DNA of 64,000 bases from Beta vulgaris subsp. vulgaris (Eukaryota; Streptophyta; Magnoliopsida; Caryophyllales; Amaranthaceae): assembly GCF_026745355.1 (NCBI RefSeq), contig NC_079209.1, positions 42,477,824-42,541,823 of the forward strand, in the 5' to 3' direction. Position 1 is the first letter of the stretch; the number at the start of each line of letters is the position of its first letter. The position numbers and the translations under genes are program-made. This document shows positions 12,322-22,866 of this stretch, in pieces. The notes below the pieces were generated by a model that did no database searches, had not been told where the DNA came from, and was given only the letters and a program-made list of their open reading frames with translations.

Positions 12322-12688
12322 CCTCAAACTCTCAAGGTTTCAACTATTCAACAGCCCTTCCCTCTCTCCCCCCAACTTGAATCTACCACAATAACCCATC
12401 CGATCCACACCACCGGCAGCACCACTCGAAGTCACCAACTGCCTGAATATCACTCAACCTAAAGTCCCATACTACCACCATAAATTTATAATTTACCACT
12501 AAAAACCCATCCCACAACCCCAATATCAACCAATTAACCCCCTAGTCACCGATCACAATCATTACTATAACCGAAAATCAACCAGTCAACCACCACCACT
12601 TGACAGGGTCATCGTTTTCGGAGTTGCTCACAAAAGGAGAGAGTAAGATAGAGAGATTACTAAAAAAGAAAGAGAAAGAACACGAATT
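12322..12688. other. No recognisable gene
   Basis: C-rich, proline/threonine-codon-like text with many CCACC words. No frame or repeat could be assigned. It is part of the sequence in which the LARD, MITE and Pack-MULE are embedded. Confidence 0.4.
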
Positions 12689-13011
12689 GAGGTCTGAACT
12701 TTGGGTGATAATTTTTGAAAGGTCTGAACTATTGATTAACCTGTGTAGGTCCCAACTTTAGGGGGTCTTAACTTTTAGCAGGCCTCGACGACTTAAAACT
12801 GAAGATTTTTTTAAAAAAATCTCACCTAGTTCCTACATCCTTCCATCAATTAACCCTTTTGATGTGACCCAAGTTTTACAAGTGATGACCTATTATGCCA
12901 GTTTTAAGTCACTAAGGCCCGCTAAAAGTTAAGACCCCTTAAAATTAGGACCTACACAGGTTAATCAATAGTTCAGACCTTTAATAACTTATCACCCAAA
13001 GTTCAGACCTC
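12689..13011. mobile_element. MITE with about 110-bp terminal inverted repeats
   Basis: The left end GAGGTCTGAACTTTGGG runs for about 110 bp and is matched, inverted, by the right end, including ATTGATTAACCTGTGTAGG and GTCTTAACTTTTAGC in both arms. Only about 100 bp separate the arms and nothing is coded. Long TIRs point to a Mutator-like MITE, but I do not see a matching 9-bp duplication at the ends, so the insertion is old or the termini are slightly off. Confidence 0.8.
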
Positions 13012-13639
13012 TATTGTCAAGTTTTCCTATAAATTATTTGACGATAGAAATGTGGAGGTTGAGTCATGACCGTTTGATTTATAGATCTGATGATTAATGG
13101 TGATTGAAGTGTTGGCTATTGTTGGAGAGCTCGCATTGAAGTCGTAATTGATTCACTAAAACAGCAAGAGGCTTAATTTAGCTCCTTCAAGTAGGAAAGT
13201 TGTCCAATATTCATGTTCACATCTCCATAACTTGAACAAACAAAGTCAAACTTGGAGAACCCCAAGTCATATAATCAAGAGAGTAAACATTGGGTTATGT
13301 CTGACACTTTTCAATCCAGAATTACATATTAACTTTAGTTATTTTAGTTGGGCAGCTTCAATAATAAAAGCAACTTGAACTTTTTACAGTATCGAAAACA
13401 CAAACGTCAACAACAGTGCAATTTGAAAATCCGGAAGCTGGTGGTTCGATTTGATCGTGGAGGAGTGAGAGTGGCCCTATGTTTTGGAAGGGTGGTAGAG
13501 AGAGATGTCGAATGGGGTGAGGGGTGAGGGGACGGAAGATGAAGGGAAGAAGGAGGGGGGTTGGACATGTAGTGCTTTAGTTTTTTAAATTAATCAAATA
13601 ATAAAAATTAGGTGCTTAATTACATAATTGCGGTGTTAA
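13012..13639. other. No recognisable gene
   Basis: Low-complexity plant intergenic sequence, with a G-rich stretch at 13440-13560. No frame, terminal repeat or RNA gene could be supported. Confidence 0.4.
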
Positions 13640-13929
13640 ATAATTAAAGGGATATTCTCACTAGTAACCTTGTGCTATTGAAGATTACATTTGGTAACCA
13701 TTTCTAAATTTTTATTCAAAAAGTAACCTTATTGTTCTATTTTATAAGCAGTCGTGACATTAATGAAGTTTTTAGTTAAATTTTCCGTTAAATAGAGTTG
13801 GTTACTTGGTCTTTCTCTCTCTTCGTTGTTGGACACCTCTGCTACTACCGCACAATCAGTGGTGCTTACAGTGGCTTTCCTTCTCTCCCCATGCTTTTTT
13901 AACGTTTAAAATCAGACACCACTCTCACC

Positions 13930-14301
13930 ATGGAAATGAAACGAGATTCACCACCACTACCAACCTCAATCCTTAATCCGGACGTTAATAGCAATCCTAC
14001 CAAACCTTCTTCCAATGGGAATCCTACCATCACCTCTGCGAATTTCACGCTCTTCACTCCTTCTCCAAGCCCGAACCCGTTCCGCGGCCCCCACCATCGT
14101 CGCGCACATTCCGACGTCAGTTTTCGATTCTCCAGCGACATGGTTCTCTCCTCGGATCCATTCACTAGATCCTCCACTGAAGAAATCGGATCCGAGGACG
14201 ACCTCTTTACTACCTACATTGACGTCGATAAACTCGGCGCTTCAGGAGGGAGGCGAAGGGAGGGGCTGGTGTTAAGCGGTACGCGAAGGAGGGAAGGGTA
14301 G
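13930..14301 (+). pseudogene. Captured N-terminal exon of a group I (VIP1/RF2-like) bZIP transcription factor
   Basis: An ATG in good context (ACCATGG) opens a 123-codon frame. After a Pro/Ser/Asn-rich start it reads HHRRAHSDVSFRF (about residues 54-66), then DPF and GSEDDLFTTYIDVDKLG (about 86-102). These HRRAHSD and SEDDLF-YIDVDK blocks are the conserved N-terminal signature of plant group I bZIP proteins, where the first Ser-containing block is a phosphorylation/14-3-3 type site. The basic region and leucine zipper, which would follow on later exons, are absent. After residue 103 the frame runs into G-rich sequence unlike the family and stops. It could give only a truncated peptide without DNA-binding ability. 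The match is by motif recognition, not by search. Confidence 0.78.
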
Positions 14302-14535
14302 GAAAGGGGCGAGGGGTAGTACGAAAAAGACGGTATGCGAAGGGGGGAGGAGAAAGGGGCAGTAGCAGCGAAGGAAGGAGGCGAAGGGTGGGGTGGGGGC
14401 TGGCGGCTTGTGGGAATGAGTGGGGGAACTACAAAGGGGCTGTTTGGGGGAGGGGGGTTGCAGGGGTGGACTATTGTGGAGGGGTGGTGGGGGTGCAGAG
14501 GGTTGGCAGGGGTGGTGGTGGGGTTAGATAAAAAA
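14240..14535 (+). repeat. G-rich low-complexity interior of the Pack-MULE
   Basis: Strongly strand-asymmetric G-rich sequence (GGAGGGGA, GGGGGTG words) downstream of the captured bZIP exon. Open frames here follow from lack of stops in G-rich DNA. It may be a second captured piece or expanded simple sequence. Confidence 0.5.
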
Positions 14536-14864
14536 TTGTGTTATAAGATGACATTTAACGGAAAACCTCATTAATGTCACGTCTGGTAACAATGTACTAA
14601 CTAAGAGGTCACGTTTTGAATAAACTTTTGAGATTGGTTACCAAATATAATTTTCAATAGTAAAGGGTTACCAATGAGAATTTTCCATAAATAAAATAGA
14701 TTTTAATTACATAATTTAGATATTCAACCTGCATTTACAGGTAACCAACATGTCATGACCTGTTTTGAGCAAATATACCTCAAAGTTGGGCTTATTTTCA
14801 TGTTATAAAAAGTTCGGATTATTTTCAGAAGACAAGACCGGGTAAAAGTGGGATTATTCTTATC

Positions 14865-14916
14865 AATTAATCCTTATATAAAACATGATTTTTCCCTACT
14901 TAAAGGAGAAATATTT
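14865..14916 (-). repeat. Middle piece of split 3' LTR
   Basis: CTACTTAAAGGAGAA followed by TATTTATATT matches 24420-24445 of the homologous LTR. It links the pieces ending at 2829 and restarting at 18346. Confidence 0.5.
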
Positions 14917-15084
14917 ATATTAAAAGGTTTTTGTCCCAAACTACCTAAACTTTTAGCCACTTTGCTACAAACTACCTAAACTTTTAGCCACTTTGCTACA
15001 AACTACCTTAAATACTCAGAATTGTCCAAAACTACCTAAATTATACAAAACCGTTCTTGACCCATACCTTAATGGTTTTGGGGG

Positions 15085-16113
15085 GAATTGACCGCGGTTT
15101 TATACGTATTTTTATGCATATTTTTATATGAATACGTTTTCGTATACGTATTTTAGTATTTATATGTATCTTTATGCGTATTTTTATACGAATACATATT
15201 CTTATACATATTTTTGTATTTATATGTATTTTTATGCGTATTTTCATACGAATACGTATTTTATACATATTTTATACAAAATACGTATAAATATGTGTTT
15301 TTTAATGACACGTAAATCGAGGCTTCCGGGAACGTAGTTCAGGGTTAATCGGGTCCTTTTTTGTAAATTCCGACCTTGAAACCGATCTCTTAAGGGAGGG
15401 ATTAAAATGACCCGTAAAAACCTTGAACGGTTTTTTTTTGCGGACACGTAGATCGATGCGCACAAATCGAGGCTATTCGAGAACGCAGTTCGGACTAATC
15501 GGGTCGTTTTTTGCAAATTTCAACCTCGAAACGGACCCCTTAAGGGTGGGGCTAAAATGACCCGTAAAACTTTCAACGGGCTATTTTTTTCTGACACGTA
15601 GATCGATATGCGCAAATCTAGGCGATCCGATCAGCCCCGATCTGCGTTCCCGTATAGCCTCGATTTGCGCGCATCGATCTACGGTGTCAGGAAAAAATGT
15701 CCCGTTCAAGGTTTTACGAGTCATTTTAACCCCACCCTTAAAGGGTCCGTTTCGAGGTCGAAATTTGAAAAAAAAACGACCCGATTAGCCCCGAACTGCG
15801 TTCCCGGATAGCCTCGATTTGCGCACATCGATCTATGTGTCAGGAAAAAAATAGCCTGTTCAAGGTTTTACGGTTCATTTTAACCCCACCCTTAAAGGGT
15901 TCGTTTCGAGGTCAAAATTTGCAAAAAGAGGACCCTATTAGCCCGAAACTGCGTTCCCGGATCGCCTCGATTTATGTGTCATTTAAAAAACATACGTATG
16001 CTTATTTCGTATAAAATTTGTATAAAAATACGTATTTGTATAAAAATACATATAAATACTAAAATACGTATAAGAATACGTATCCGTATAAAAATACATA
16101 TAAAACCACGGTC
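15085..16113. repeat. About 1-kb palindrome of inverted repeat arrays (foldback core)
   Basis: Each arm has an outer AT-rich part made of TATACGTATTTTTATGCG-like units (15100-15300; inverted at 15985-16110) and an inner GC-richer part of roughly 155-bp units starting GACACGTAGATCGATGCGC. Units in the left arm (from about 15307, 15440 and 15593) face those in the right arm (15630-15980). The axis lies near 15625-15657. Such a sequence could form a large hairpin or cruciform and, if transcribed, double-stranded RNA. Confidence 0.88.
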
Positions 16114-18203
16114 AGCGTCATAAAAATACGTATGATGCTGTGGTGAGTTTTTTGAAAAGGCCTTTTTACACAAGCCTCTGTACTCCACTTCTATTACTCT
16201 TATCCCTAAGGTAGCCAATGCTATACATGCTAAAGAATTCAGGCCAATAGCATGTTGCACTGTCATTTACAAGATCATTTCAAAGATTATTACTAATAGG
16301 TTGCAAAAGGTGATCCATGAAGTTGTTAATGAAGCACAAGCTGGTTTTATACCAAAGAGGCACATCTCTGATAACATTTTGCTAGCAACTGAGTTAATAA
16401 GGGGGTACAACAGAAAAGGGATGTCTCCTAGATGTGTGATCAAGGTGGACATAGAAAAAGCATATGATTCAGTGGAATGGGTTTTCTTACAAAGTATGCT
16501 TCATGAGTTAGGTTTTCCTAGCAAATTCATTGCTTGGATTATGGCTTGTGTCCATAGTGTCTCTTACTCTATTTTGGTAAATGGACAACCTGCAGCTCCT
16601 TTCAATGCAAAAAAAGGTTTGAGACAAGGAGATCCATTGTCTCCTTTCTTATTTGCTATTAGCATGGAATATCTAAGCAGATGTTTGGGGGAGTTAAAGA
16701 ACAACCCTGATTTTAACTTCCACCCAAAATGTGAGAGATTGCATCTAACCCATCTGATGTTTGCTGATGATCTGCTCATGTTCTCAAGAGCAGATCACAA
16801 CTCTGTTACTAAGTTGATTCATGCATGTATGAAGTTCTCCAGGGCTTCTGCACTTCATGCTAGCCCTGAAAAGAGTAGCATGTATATTTCTGGGGTCAAT
16901 TTTGATGAGGCTCATGAGCTCTCTAATCCCTGCAATATGAACTTGGGCTCACTCCCTTTCAAATATTTAGGGGTCCCTTTGAGTTCAAAAAAGCTTACTT
17001 TCACTCAGTGTAAGCCTCTTATTGATAAGATAACGACAAGAGCTCAAGGTTGGGTGGCTAAGTTACTATCCTATGCTGGAAGATTACAATTGGTAAGAAG
17101 TATCCTCAATAGTATGCAAAACTACTGGGGGCACATTTTCCCTTTACCTAAAAAAATCATAAGAGCTGTGGAGAATATATGTAGAAAGTTTCTATGGACA
17201 GGAGATACCATAGAGTCAAAAAAAGCTCCAGTGGCTTGGACTACCTTTTAAGTCCCTAAAACTTGTGGAGGCTGGGGTTTAGTGAATATGGAGTTATGGA
17301 ATAAAGCTGCCATTTTGAAGCATCTGTGGGCCATTTCTTTTAAGGCTGATAAATTGTGGGTGAAATGGGTCAATGTCAACTACATTAAACGGAGAACTAT
17401 CAGTACAGTGGAGGTGAAAGCTTCCACTTCATGGCTGTTGAGGAAAATTATTGAAAGTAGGGAGTTGCTCACTGATTTAGGAGGTTGGAATACTACATTA
17501 GTTGATAGGGGTAAGTTTAGCATCAAGAAGGTTTATCAACTGCTTCTTGGTAACTTCCCAAGGGTGGAATCGAAAACATTGATATGTAATAACCAATTTA
17601 CTCCTAAGAGCAAGTTCATACTTTGGATGGCTTTACAAAACGGATTGGGCACCACTGATCGTTTTAGCAAGTGGAATATTCCTTGTGACAAGGTTTGTAG
17701 TCTCTGTGGGGTTGCTGATGAATCAACACAACACCTTTTTTTTGAATGTGGATATGCTGCTGCTATCTGGAGTCATGTATGCCATAAGCTTCACTCTAAT
17801 GGGCAGTGTGGTGATTTTGCTATTCATAAGAGGTATGCTACTACCAAGGCTCATGGTTGTAGTAGATTTGCAAGGTTGTACACCAAATGCTTCACTGAAA
17901 CTGTGTATGCAATGTTGAAACAAAGGAATAACAAAGTTTTTCAAGGCAGCTGTGGTACTGTTATTCAGGTGGTTAATGAAATTATTTTCATAGTAGCTTG
18001 TAATTGCACTGACCAAGATAGGATGTATCTACTGGGTTAGAATCTTGCTGGTTGTATTCTGCCTGTGTGCAGTCTTGTTTCTTGCCTCCCTCCTGAGTTT
18101 ATTCAGGGGTTGGTTTGTTTTGGTGTAAGTTTGTTTCCCTTTTACCATTTTTTTTGGTAGTCAATAAAAATTTTGAATTGCCAAAAAAAAAAAAAAAAAA
18201 AAA
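16114..18203 (+). mobile_element. 5'-truncated L1-type LINE inserted in the foldback element
   Basis: The element has the 3' half of a LINE ORF2, a short 3' untranslated region (18041-18182) and a poly(A) run at 18183-18203, after which the foldback arm resumes with CCCCCCAAAAC. The other junction lies after GGTCA at about 16113. The first 20-30 bases repeat foldback-like ATAAAAATACGTA, so the exact 5' junction is uncertain. Truncation at the 5' end is normal for LINE retrotransposition. Confidence 0.88.
16148..18040 (+). pseudogene. LINE ORF2 fragment: reverse transcriptase and zinc-binding RVT domain
   Basis: A single frame runs from about 16148 to the stop at 18038-18040 with only one in-frame nonsense codon, TAA at 17249-17251. 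The reverse transcriptase part starts at the TLIPKV and FRPIACCT blocks and contains KVDIEKAYDSVEW, GLRQGDPLSPFLF and the catalytic FADD (about 16759-16770). The C-terminal zf-RVT part contains KSKFILWMALQNGL, CSLCG and THL-like QHLFFEC (about 17600-17760). The endonuclease and N-terminal part of ORF2 and all of ORF1 are missing. Apart from the one stop the frame is well kept, so the insertion is fairly young. It is not able to move alone. Confidence 0.9.
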
Positions 18204-18345
18204 TCCCCCCAAAACGATCAAGGTATGGGTCAACAATGGTTTTGTATAATTCAGTTAGTTTTGGATAATTCTGAGTATTTAAGGTAGTTTGTCGCAAAGT
18301 GGCTAAAAGTTTAGGTAGTTTGGGACCAAAAAACCCATATTAAAA

Positions 18346-18971
18346 CAATAAATTGTGCAACACGCGCATAAAAACTGTAGAATTCTCGATTTGCCCGGGT
18401 AGCTGGGGAGGATTCTACCGGTCGGGAGGTCATCAAGTCAATTTTTTGTAGAAGTGAAATAACAATCTGTCAGACTGGGTCAGATTCGTCATACCAGACC
18501 CACAAAAAAGGATAAAAAGTGCTCTTCTTTGATATGTTATAACTTTCTCATCTCTCATCAAACTTTGGCATGTGACTAGTCGTTGGAAAGCTCTCCAAAT
18601 CTACTTTTTAACCAAGTGAAATCACTCAATTACCACATGCATATCAAATGTTATGGGTAAATGAGATGATAAGAGTGCGTCTTGACACTTCTTTGAGCAA
18701 CAATGTGCTACATTCTAGCTCAAATTCGTCCCAGAAAGATGCTTTAAAATGCTCAACCTATCTACCTTGTTAAATCATGATTATTATATTCAAGCTTAGA
18801 GAACTGCTGTCTATTTGCATTGAAATCACCTGAAATTCCTCAAAACAAGCAAACGAAAAACAGCAGAGCAAAACTTGAGCAAATTATGCAAATATGCACC
18901 TAAATGCTTTAATATGAACTAGAAATGCAACCTAAATGTACCTAAGAAGTATGTGCGAATATGATATATCA
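18346..18971 (-). repeat. Start of the split 3' LTR of the old minus-strand gypsy-type element
   Basis: On the minus strand the LTR begins TGATATATCATATTCG at 18971, just after a purine tract. TAACTTTCTCATCTCTCAT (18540-18558) and the CACGCGCATAAAAACTG region match 24440-24690, the presumed 5' LTR of the same element. It is non-coding. Confidence 0.55.
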
Positions 18972-18990
18972 AACTCTCCCAAGTAAAACT
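18972..18990 (-). promoter_or_regulatory. Polypurine-tract-like sequence before the 3' LTR
   Basis: The minus strand reads ACTTGGGAGAGTT directly upstream of TGATA, preceded by TTGGGGACAAGCA. This matches the common plant gypsy arrangement in which a GGGGGAGTT-type tract precedes an LTR starting TGATA. It fixes the minus-strand orientation of the element. Confidence 0.55.
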
Positions 18991-21250
18991 AATGCTTGTC
19001 CCCAAGATAAGACGATAGACATGTAAAAAGTATGACAACTAATTAACAATATGCGACTACAATACGACCAAACACAGAAACAAAACCACGAGAGATAAAA
19101 TCACCAGGCCACATAAACGAAGAATTGAAATAATCTCGAATAAAACCACATAGCATGTCATGTAACACAATCAACTCTCCAATAATACCACAAACCATCT
19201 CCCCTAAGCCGGAGTTAACCAAATATGACAGACTTCACCATAGTCATGTGCACTCAAATCTCTAATGTGTTTAAGGGATAATAAATGACGCTCAACCTAA
19301 ATGCAGTCGACTCAGATCAAGCATATACTATTTAACTTTGAACCTCTGAGTCACTTTCTATTCAATAATATAGCACAAAATGATCAAGAGGACTTTAAGG
19401 GTTGTAATGGGGTTGAGGTTAAGGTATGAATATTATTTTGGGAGTTGTGGTGGAAAACCAAGAAGAGGGAGCAACATATCACTAAAATCATGATTAAGAA
19501 AGGTCACAACAACTCTAAGCAACATCCCACAATCTCCAAAAATATGATCGACAATCCTTTTGCTCAAGCAAGTAAAACACAACCTTTTTCAATTTCTTTT
19601 TCATTTTAATTTTCAACATTTTGTTTTTCGATTCAATTTCTAAGCGCAAAACATACTTTTCCTATAACTAAAACATATTTCTAGAACTTTTATTCAATAT
19701 GAACTAAATTACAATCAATATTCGCTTTCCCAAGCTAGGCTTGCGACAAGAATCAAATAAGGCCAAGGCTTAAATGTAGGCATCGATCAAATATATTTCG
19801 AAAGGCTCAATGGGCTAAAAAAAAGAATATATGAAAATAAGAATAACTTCGAAGCTAAGATTATGAAATAAAATGCCTTAATCATATGAAAATATTTGCA
19901 CTATACAATATCAAAGAGCACCAAGTCAAAATCAAGATCAATGCGACAACTGAGGAACTAATGACACATGAAAGGATAGAACTGACCCAAATACTTCAAT
20001 TTTCAGGCATAGAAGCACACTCATATTAAGGTGTCTTCACAACAAAGTTAAATCAAGCGAGAATAGATCAATCAATCTTAATTACCACAAACAATCAATT
20101 GCAAAATAATCGTGCTATAAAGAACCATGAACAAAATGAATGATGCTTAGCAACTGTAGTGAAATATCAACAAGGATCTCAAAAAGTTCTAGCAGTAGTG
20201 CCATAAATGCCAACTGACATGAAATAAAATCTAATATTTGAGAAAAAATGCTAATGCAACTAAGAAAACATTACATGTAACAGTCCTTCTAATATATTTT
20301 TTTCATTACATGTAAATTCCAATGGTCTCACCCCTAGTGAGCGGCGGTACAAACTATGTAGCAGTCCTTCTAAAGCAAGGCGAGATGGAGTTGATCTACT
20401 TCCTGGTCATCGTGGAATTCTTGGTTGACCATGGGATGGCAATTGGGCTACTCCTTTGGAACCTGGCATAGTATGCAACTAACATGCAAGAAGTGACTTC
20501 CTTCCCCAAGTTGAACTTCACATTGTCATGAATGTGAACAGTGAGAAGAGCAAAGAAGCTAAAGATAATGGAAGGGTACAACTCACAAAAATGGTGGGTA
20601 ATAAATAGAGAGAGTGTCAAACAATATTGACACTCCCACCAGACACAAGAACACATCACTGGAACACATGTTAGCAAAGTTAATCATAAAGTATAAATGA
20701 AGATAACAACTAAAGGTTAGAAAGTAGGGTTTTCTCTCGATAAGCTCTGGTTTTTAGGGCCTCATATGACCGAAATACTTTAAACATTATGAAGAATCCA
20801 ATGCCTTCAGTTAAGAATCATAAGGAAAACAAAAAAAAATTATGTAGGCTATCTTGTAATGTTTAGTTCTTCTATGATGAACATGAATATTTACTTGGTC
20901 AAATTTAGCATGCAACAATAGCTCTGTAATAAAGTAAAGAGGATATAACATAGGAGATGAAGGTATAAGATTAAGATTATGTGAGAACGAGAGATAAGGG
21001 TTATGCAGGTTAGATTCAACATCAAATTTATTTAGGATTTAAGCATAGACAAACTCTTTACCTTCAAGAGCAACCTCTAAGGCATCCACCTCATCCTTCC
21101 ACTGAATAGAATAACATGCAGATGCTTTCAGATAAAGCAAAGACTCCAAAGGATCATGCATAGCGGGTTAAGGCAAAATTAAGGAAAAGAGATAGATGTC
21201 ATTAAAAAAAATAGCACTAAAAAATATATATATTTACAATATAAAATATA
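18991..21250 (-). other. Decayed internal region of the old gypsy-type element
   Basis: This is mostly non-coding AT-rich sequence, as found between pol and the 3' LTR in Athila/Ogre-type elements. The only notable frame is on the minus strand at 20396-20677 (93 codons). It has a hydrophobic stretch and a PSIIFSF...NVKFNLGKEV-like block and looks like a remnant of an extra ORF of this element class, but I do not recognise it firmly. GTGAGCGGCGG at 20337-20347 stands out as a short GC-rich word. No tRNA or other gene is visible. Confidence 0.35.
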
Positions 21251-21688
21251 GGAAAAATTATCTTCCACAATCTAACCTTTGGGCCATATTCCAAAATAAG
21301 TCATTCCTTTAATTAACCCGGAGTAAGTTAAACTTCTAGGGGTATTTTGCAAAATAAGGTTGATTAGTTAGTAACCTATTTTACAGGTTATATATGCCAC
21401 ATGTTGCCATATGATTGGTCTAACATATTTAATTTTAATTTATTTTTTTAAATTCATTTTAACAATTCTAATTGAACTTTAAAATAGTTAACATCATTTA
21501 TTTACAGAAAATAAAAAGACTAATTCTCTCTCCTCCCAACTCTTTTAATGACCTCACCCATGACTACCATTCTCCCTCAACTCACTTTTTAAATCCATCG
21601 TCGTCCCTTTTCATAAATCTTCCACTCTTTGATTGTAAAGCCCATTGCTACACTTCCACAATAAAGAGTTTGCTTACACCATAGTGTA

Positions 21689-22866
21689 CTAGAATTTTTT
21701 GCACGCGATGCGTGCTTGATTTTTTTTTCGAAACAGAAACTCGATTTTCTTCGGCATAAGAGTCAAAATTTGAACATTAGACATACGAAGTATAATTGTT
21801 TTTAGTTGCAAGATTTAATTGGTTTAGTTTCTGTCACTTAAATCTCCCACCATTTTTTTTTTCTTTTACTTTTGAAAGTTAAATTCTATGAACAAAATAG
21901 AAACTGTATTGAATTTATTTATGATTTCTAATATTATAATTTTTTGGTTGATTTTTGAATTACGTACAATACTTCATAAAGTGTAAAGAAAGTAGACACT
22001 TTGATTTCAAGTCAATTTTTTCATAGGTTGTAGTTTGTAAGTGAATTTTTAAGTTTTTGTAAAGTTTCCTCATTTTAGTGATTTGCATAACGTAAATTAT
22101 GCAATTTTATGATTTTAGTTGACTTGTGAGTGATTGTTTATAATTATATTTTGATATTTTTGTTTGAAGCCCCCTTTGATTTGTAAGTGAATTTGTAATT
22201 TAGAATGTGAAGGAGGTAACATAGTCTCTTCATTCGGGGACACCATAGCCCCCCCTTCCCTTATATAATAGAGATATGTTGTACTTTAATTCTTGAATGA
22301 TATTTTACATAAACCTTTTTACCTTGATAATTAATCGCTATTGTATAATAGAAAAAAAATAGGTCCAAATATATGTAAAAGTTTCATTATATATAGGAAA
22401 CACTATAAAAAAAAAGTAAATAATTTTTTTCCTTGTCTAACTTCTAAATTCTGATTTCACTACAAATGCACCTCTATTTTTTATCATGACCCACCATTAA
22501 TTGTGAATGGTTCTTGAGAATAGTGATTTGTAAGTAAATTTTTGTAAATATTTTTGTATGTATTGACGTTCTAGGTTATTAGCTAAGTTTTGGTTTGTAT
22601 GTTAATTTTAAGTTTTAATACAGTTTCCTGATTATTTGAGTGATTTGATGATTTTTATAACGTGATTTTCTCAATTGTATGGTAAATTGTAAAGTTTCTT
22701 CTTTTAAGTGATTTGTGAGTGAGTGTTGTAAATTTATTTTAGGTAGTTTTCTTTGAGTGCCGATTTTGATTTTGACATTCTTTTTGTAATTTAGAAAGGG
22801 AAGGGGGCAAAATAGGCGTTTCAAAAGAGGACACCATTGCTCCCCCCTTCCCTTATATAATAGAGA
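21689..22866 (-). mobile_element. Composite Helitron (two 5' ends sharing one 3' end)
   Basis: On the minus strand the 3' end is a hairpin GCACGCATCGCGTGC followed by AAAAAATT and CTAG, with target T. Two 5' starts read TCTCTATTATATAAGGGAAGG: one at 22866 and one at 22274, each preceded by target A. This is the Helitron rule (TC...CTRR between A and T, no target duplication). The unit is non-autonomous: no Rep/helicase is coded. An inverted copy of the whole composite lies at 47225-48314, so the double-headed form moved as one unit. Confidence 0.82.

Larger units (their letters stand above)
13649..14686 (+). mobile_element. Pack-MULE carrying a bZIP gene fragment
   Basis: The two ends are about 95-bp inverted repeats: GGGATATTCTCACTAGTAACC on the left corresponds to GGAAAATTCTCATTGGTAACC on the right read backwards, and both continue through a shared GGTAACCA block. 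They are flanked by 9-bp duplications, ATAATTAAA (13640-13648) and ATAAATAAA (14687-14695), differing at one base, as expected for a Mutator-like element. The interior is GC-rich host-like sequence containing a recognisable transcription factor exon, so it meets the definition of a Pack-MULE. Confidence 0.85.
2830..14864. mobile_element. Candidate outer DNA transposon holding the large LTR element, a MITE and a Pack-MULE
   Basis: Comparison with the unbroken LTR copy at 24.4 kb shows that everything between 2829 and 14865 is inserted, with AATTAAT on both sides. The ends are weakly inverted: the left inner sequence is ATAATAATTCCATCTTTGACC-like and the right end read backwards is AAGAATAATCCCACTTTTACCC-like, each followed by a second CCAACTTT/CGAACTTT block. 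This fits an old Mutator-like element into which other elements later jumped. Its own coding content is not visible. The limits are fairly well supported by the comparison; the class is uncertain. Confidence 0.35.
14926..18336. mobile_element. Foldback-type MULE with nested LINE
   Basis: The left end GGTTTTTGTCCCAAACTACC and the right end, read inverted as GGGTTTTTTGGTCCCAAACTACC, are flanked by a perfect 9-bp duplication ATATTAAAA (14917-14925 and 18337-18345), the Mutator-type signature. The inverted arms continue inward through CTAAACTTTTAGCCACTTTG and then CCATACCTT...GGTTTTGGGG. The right arm is split by a LINE. Without the LINE the element is about 1.3 kb, most of it an inverted repeat built of tandem subunits, so it is a foldback element. 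No transposase is encoded and it would need a MULE transposase in trans. Confidence 0.9.

Noticed and set aside
14335..14574. 79-codon Gly-rich frame as a glycine-rich protein gene
   Set aside because: It lies in G-rich low-complexity sequence inside the Pack-MULE and has no signal peptide or conserved repeat.
15041..16266. Several Ile/Arg/Lys- or Tyr/Thr-rich frames in the foldback arms
   Set aside because: They are translations of TATACGTAT-type repeats and occur inverted on the opposite arm.
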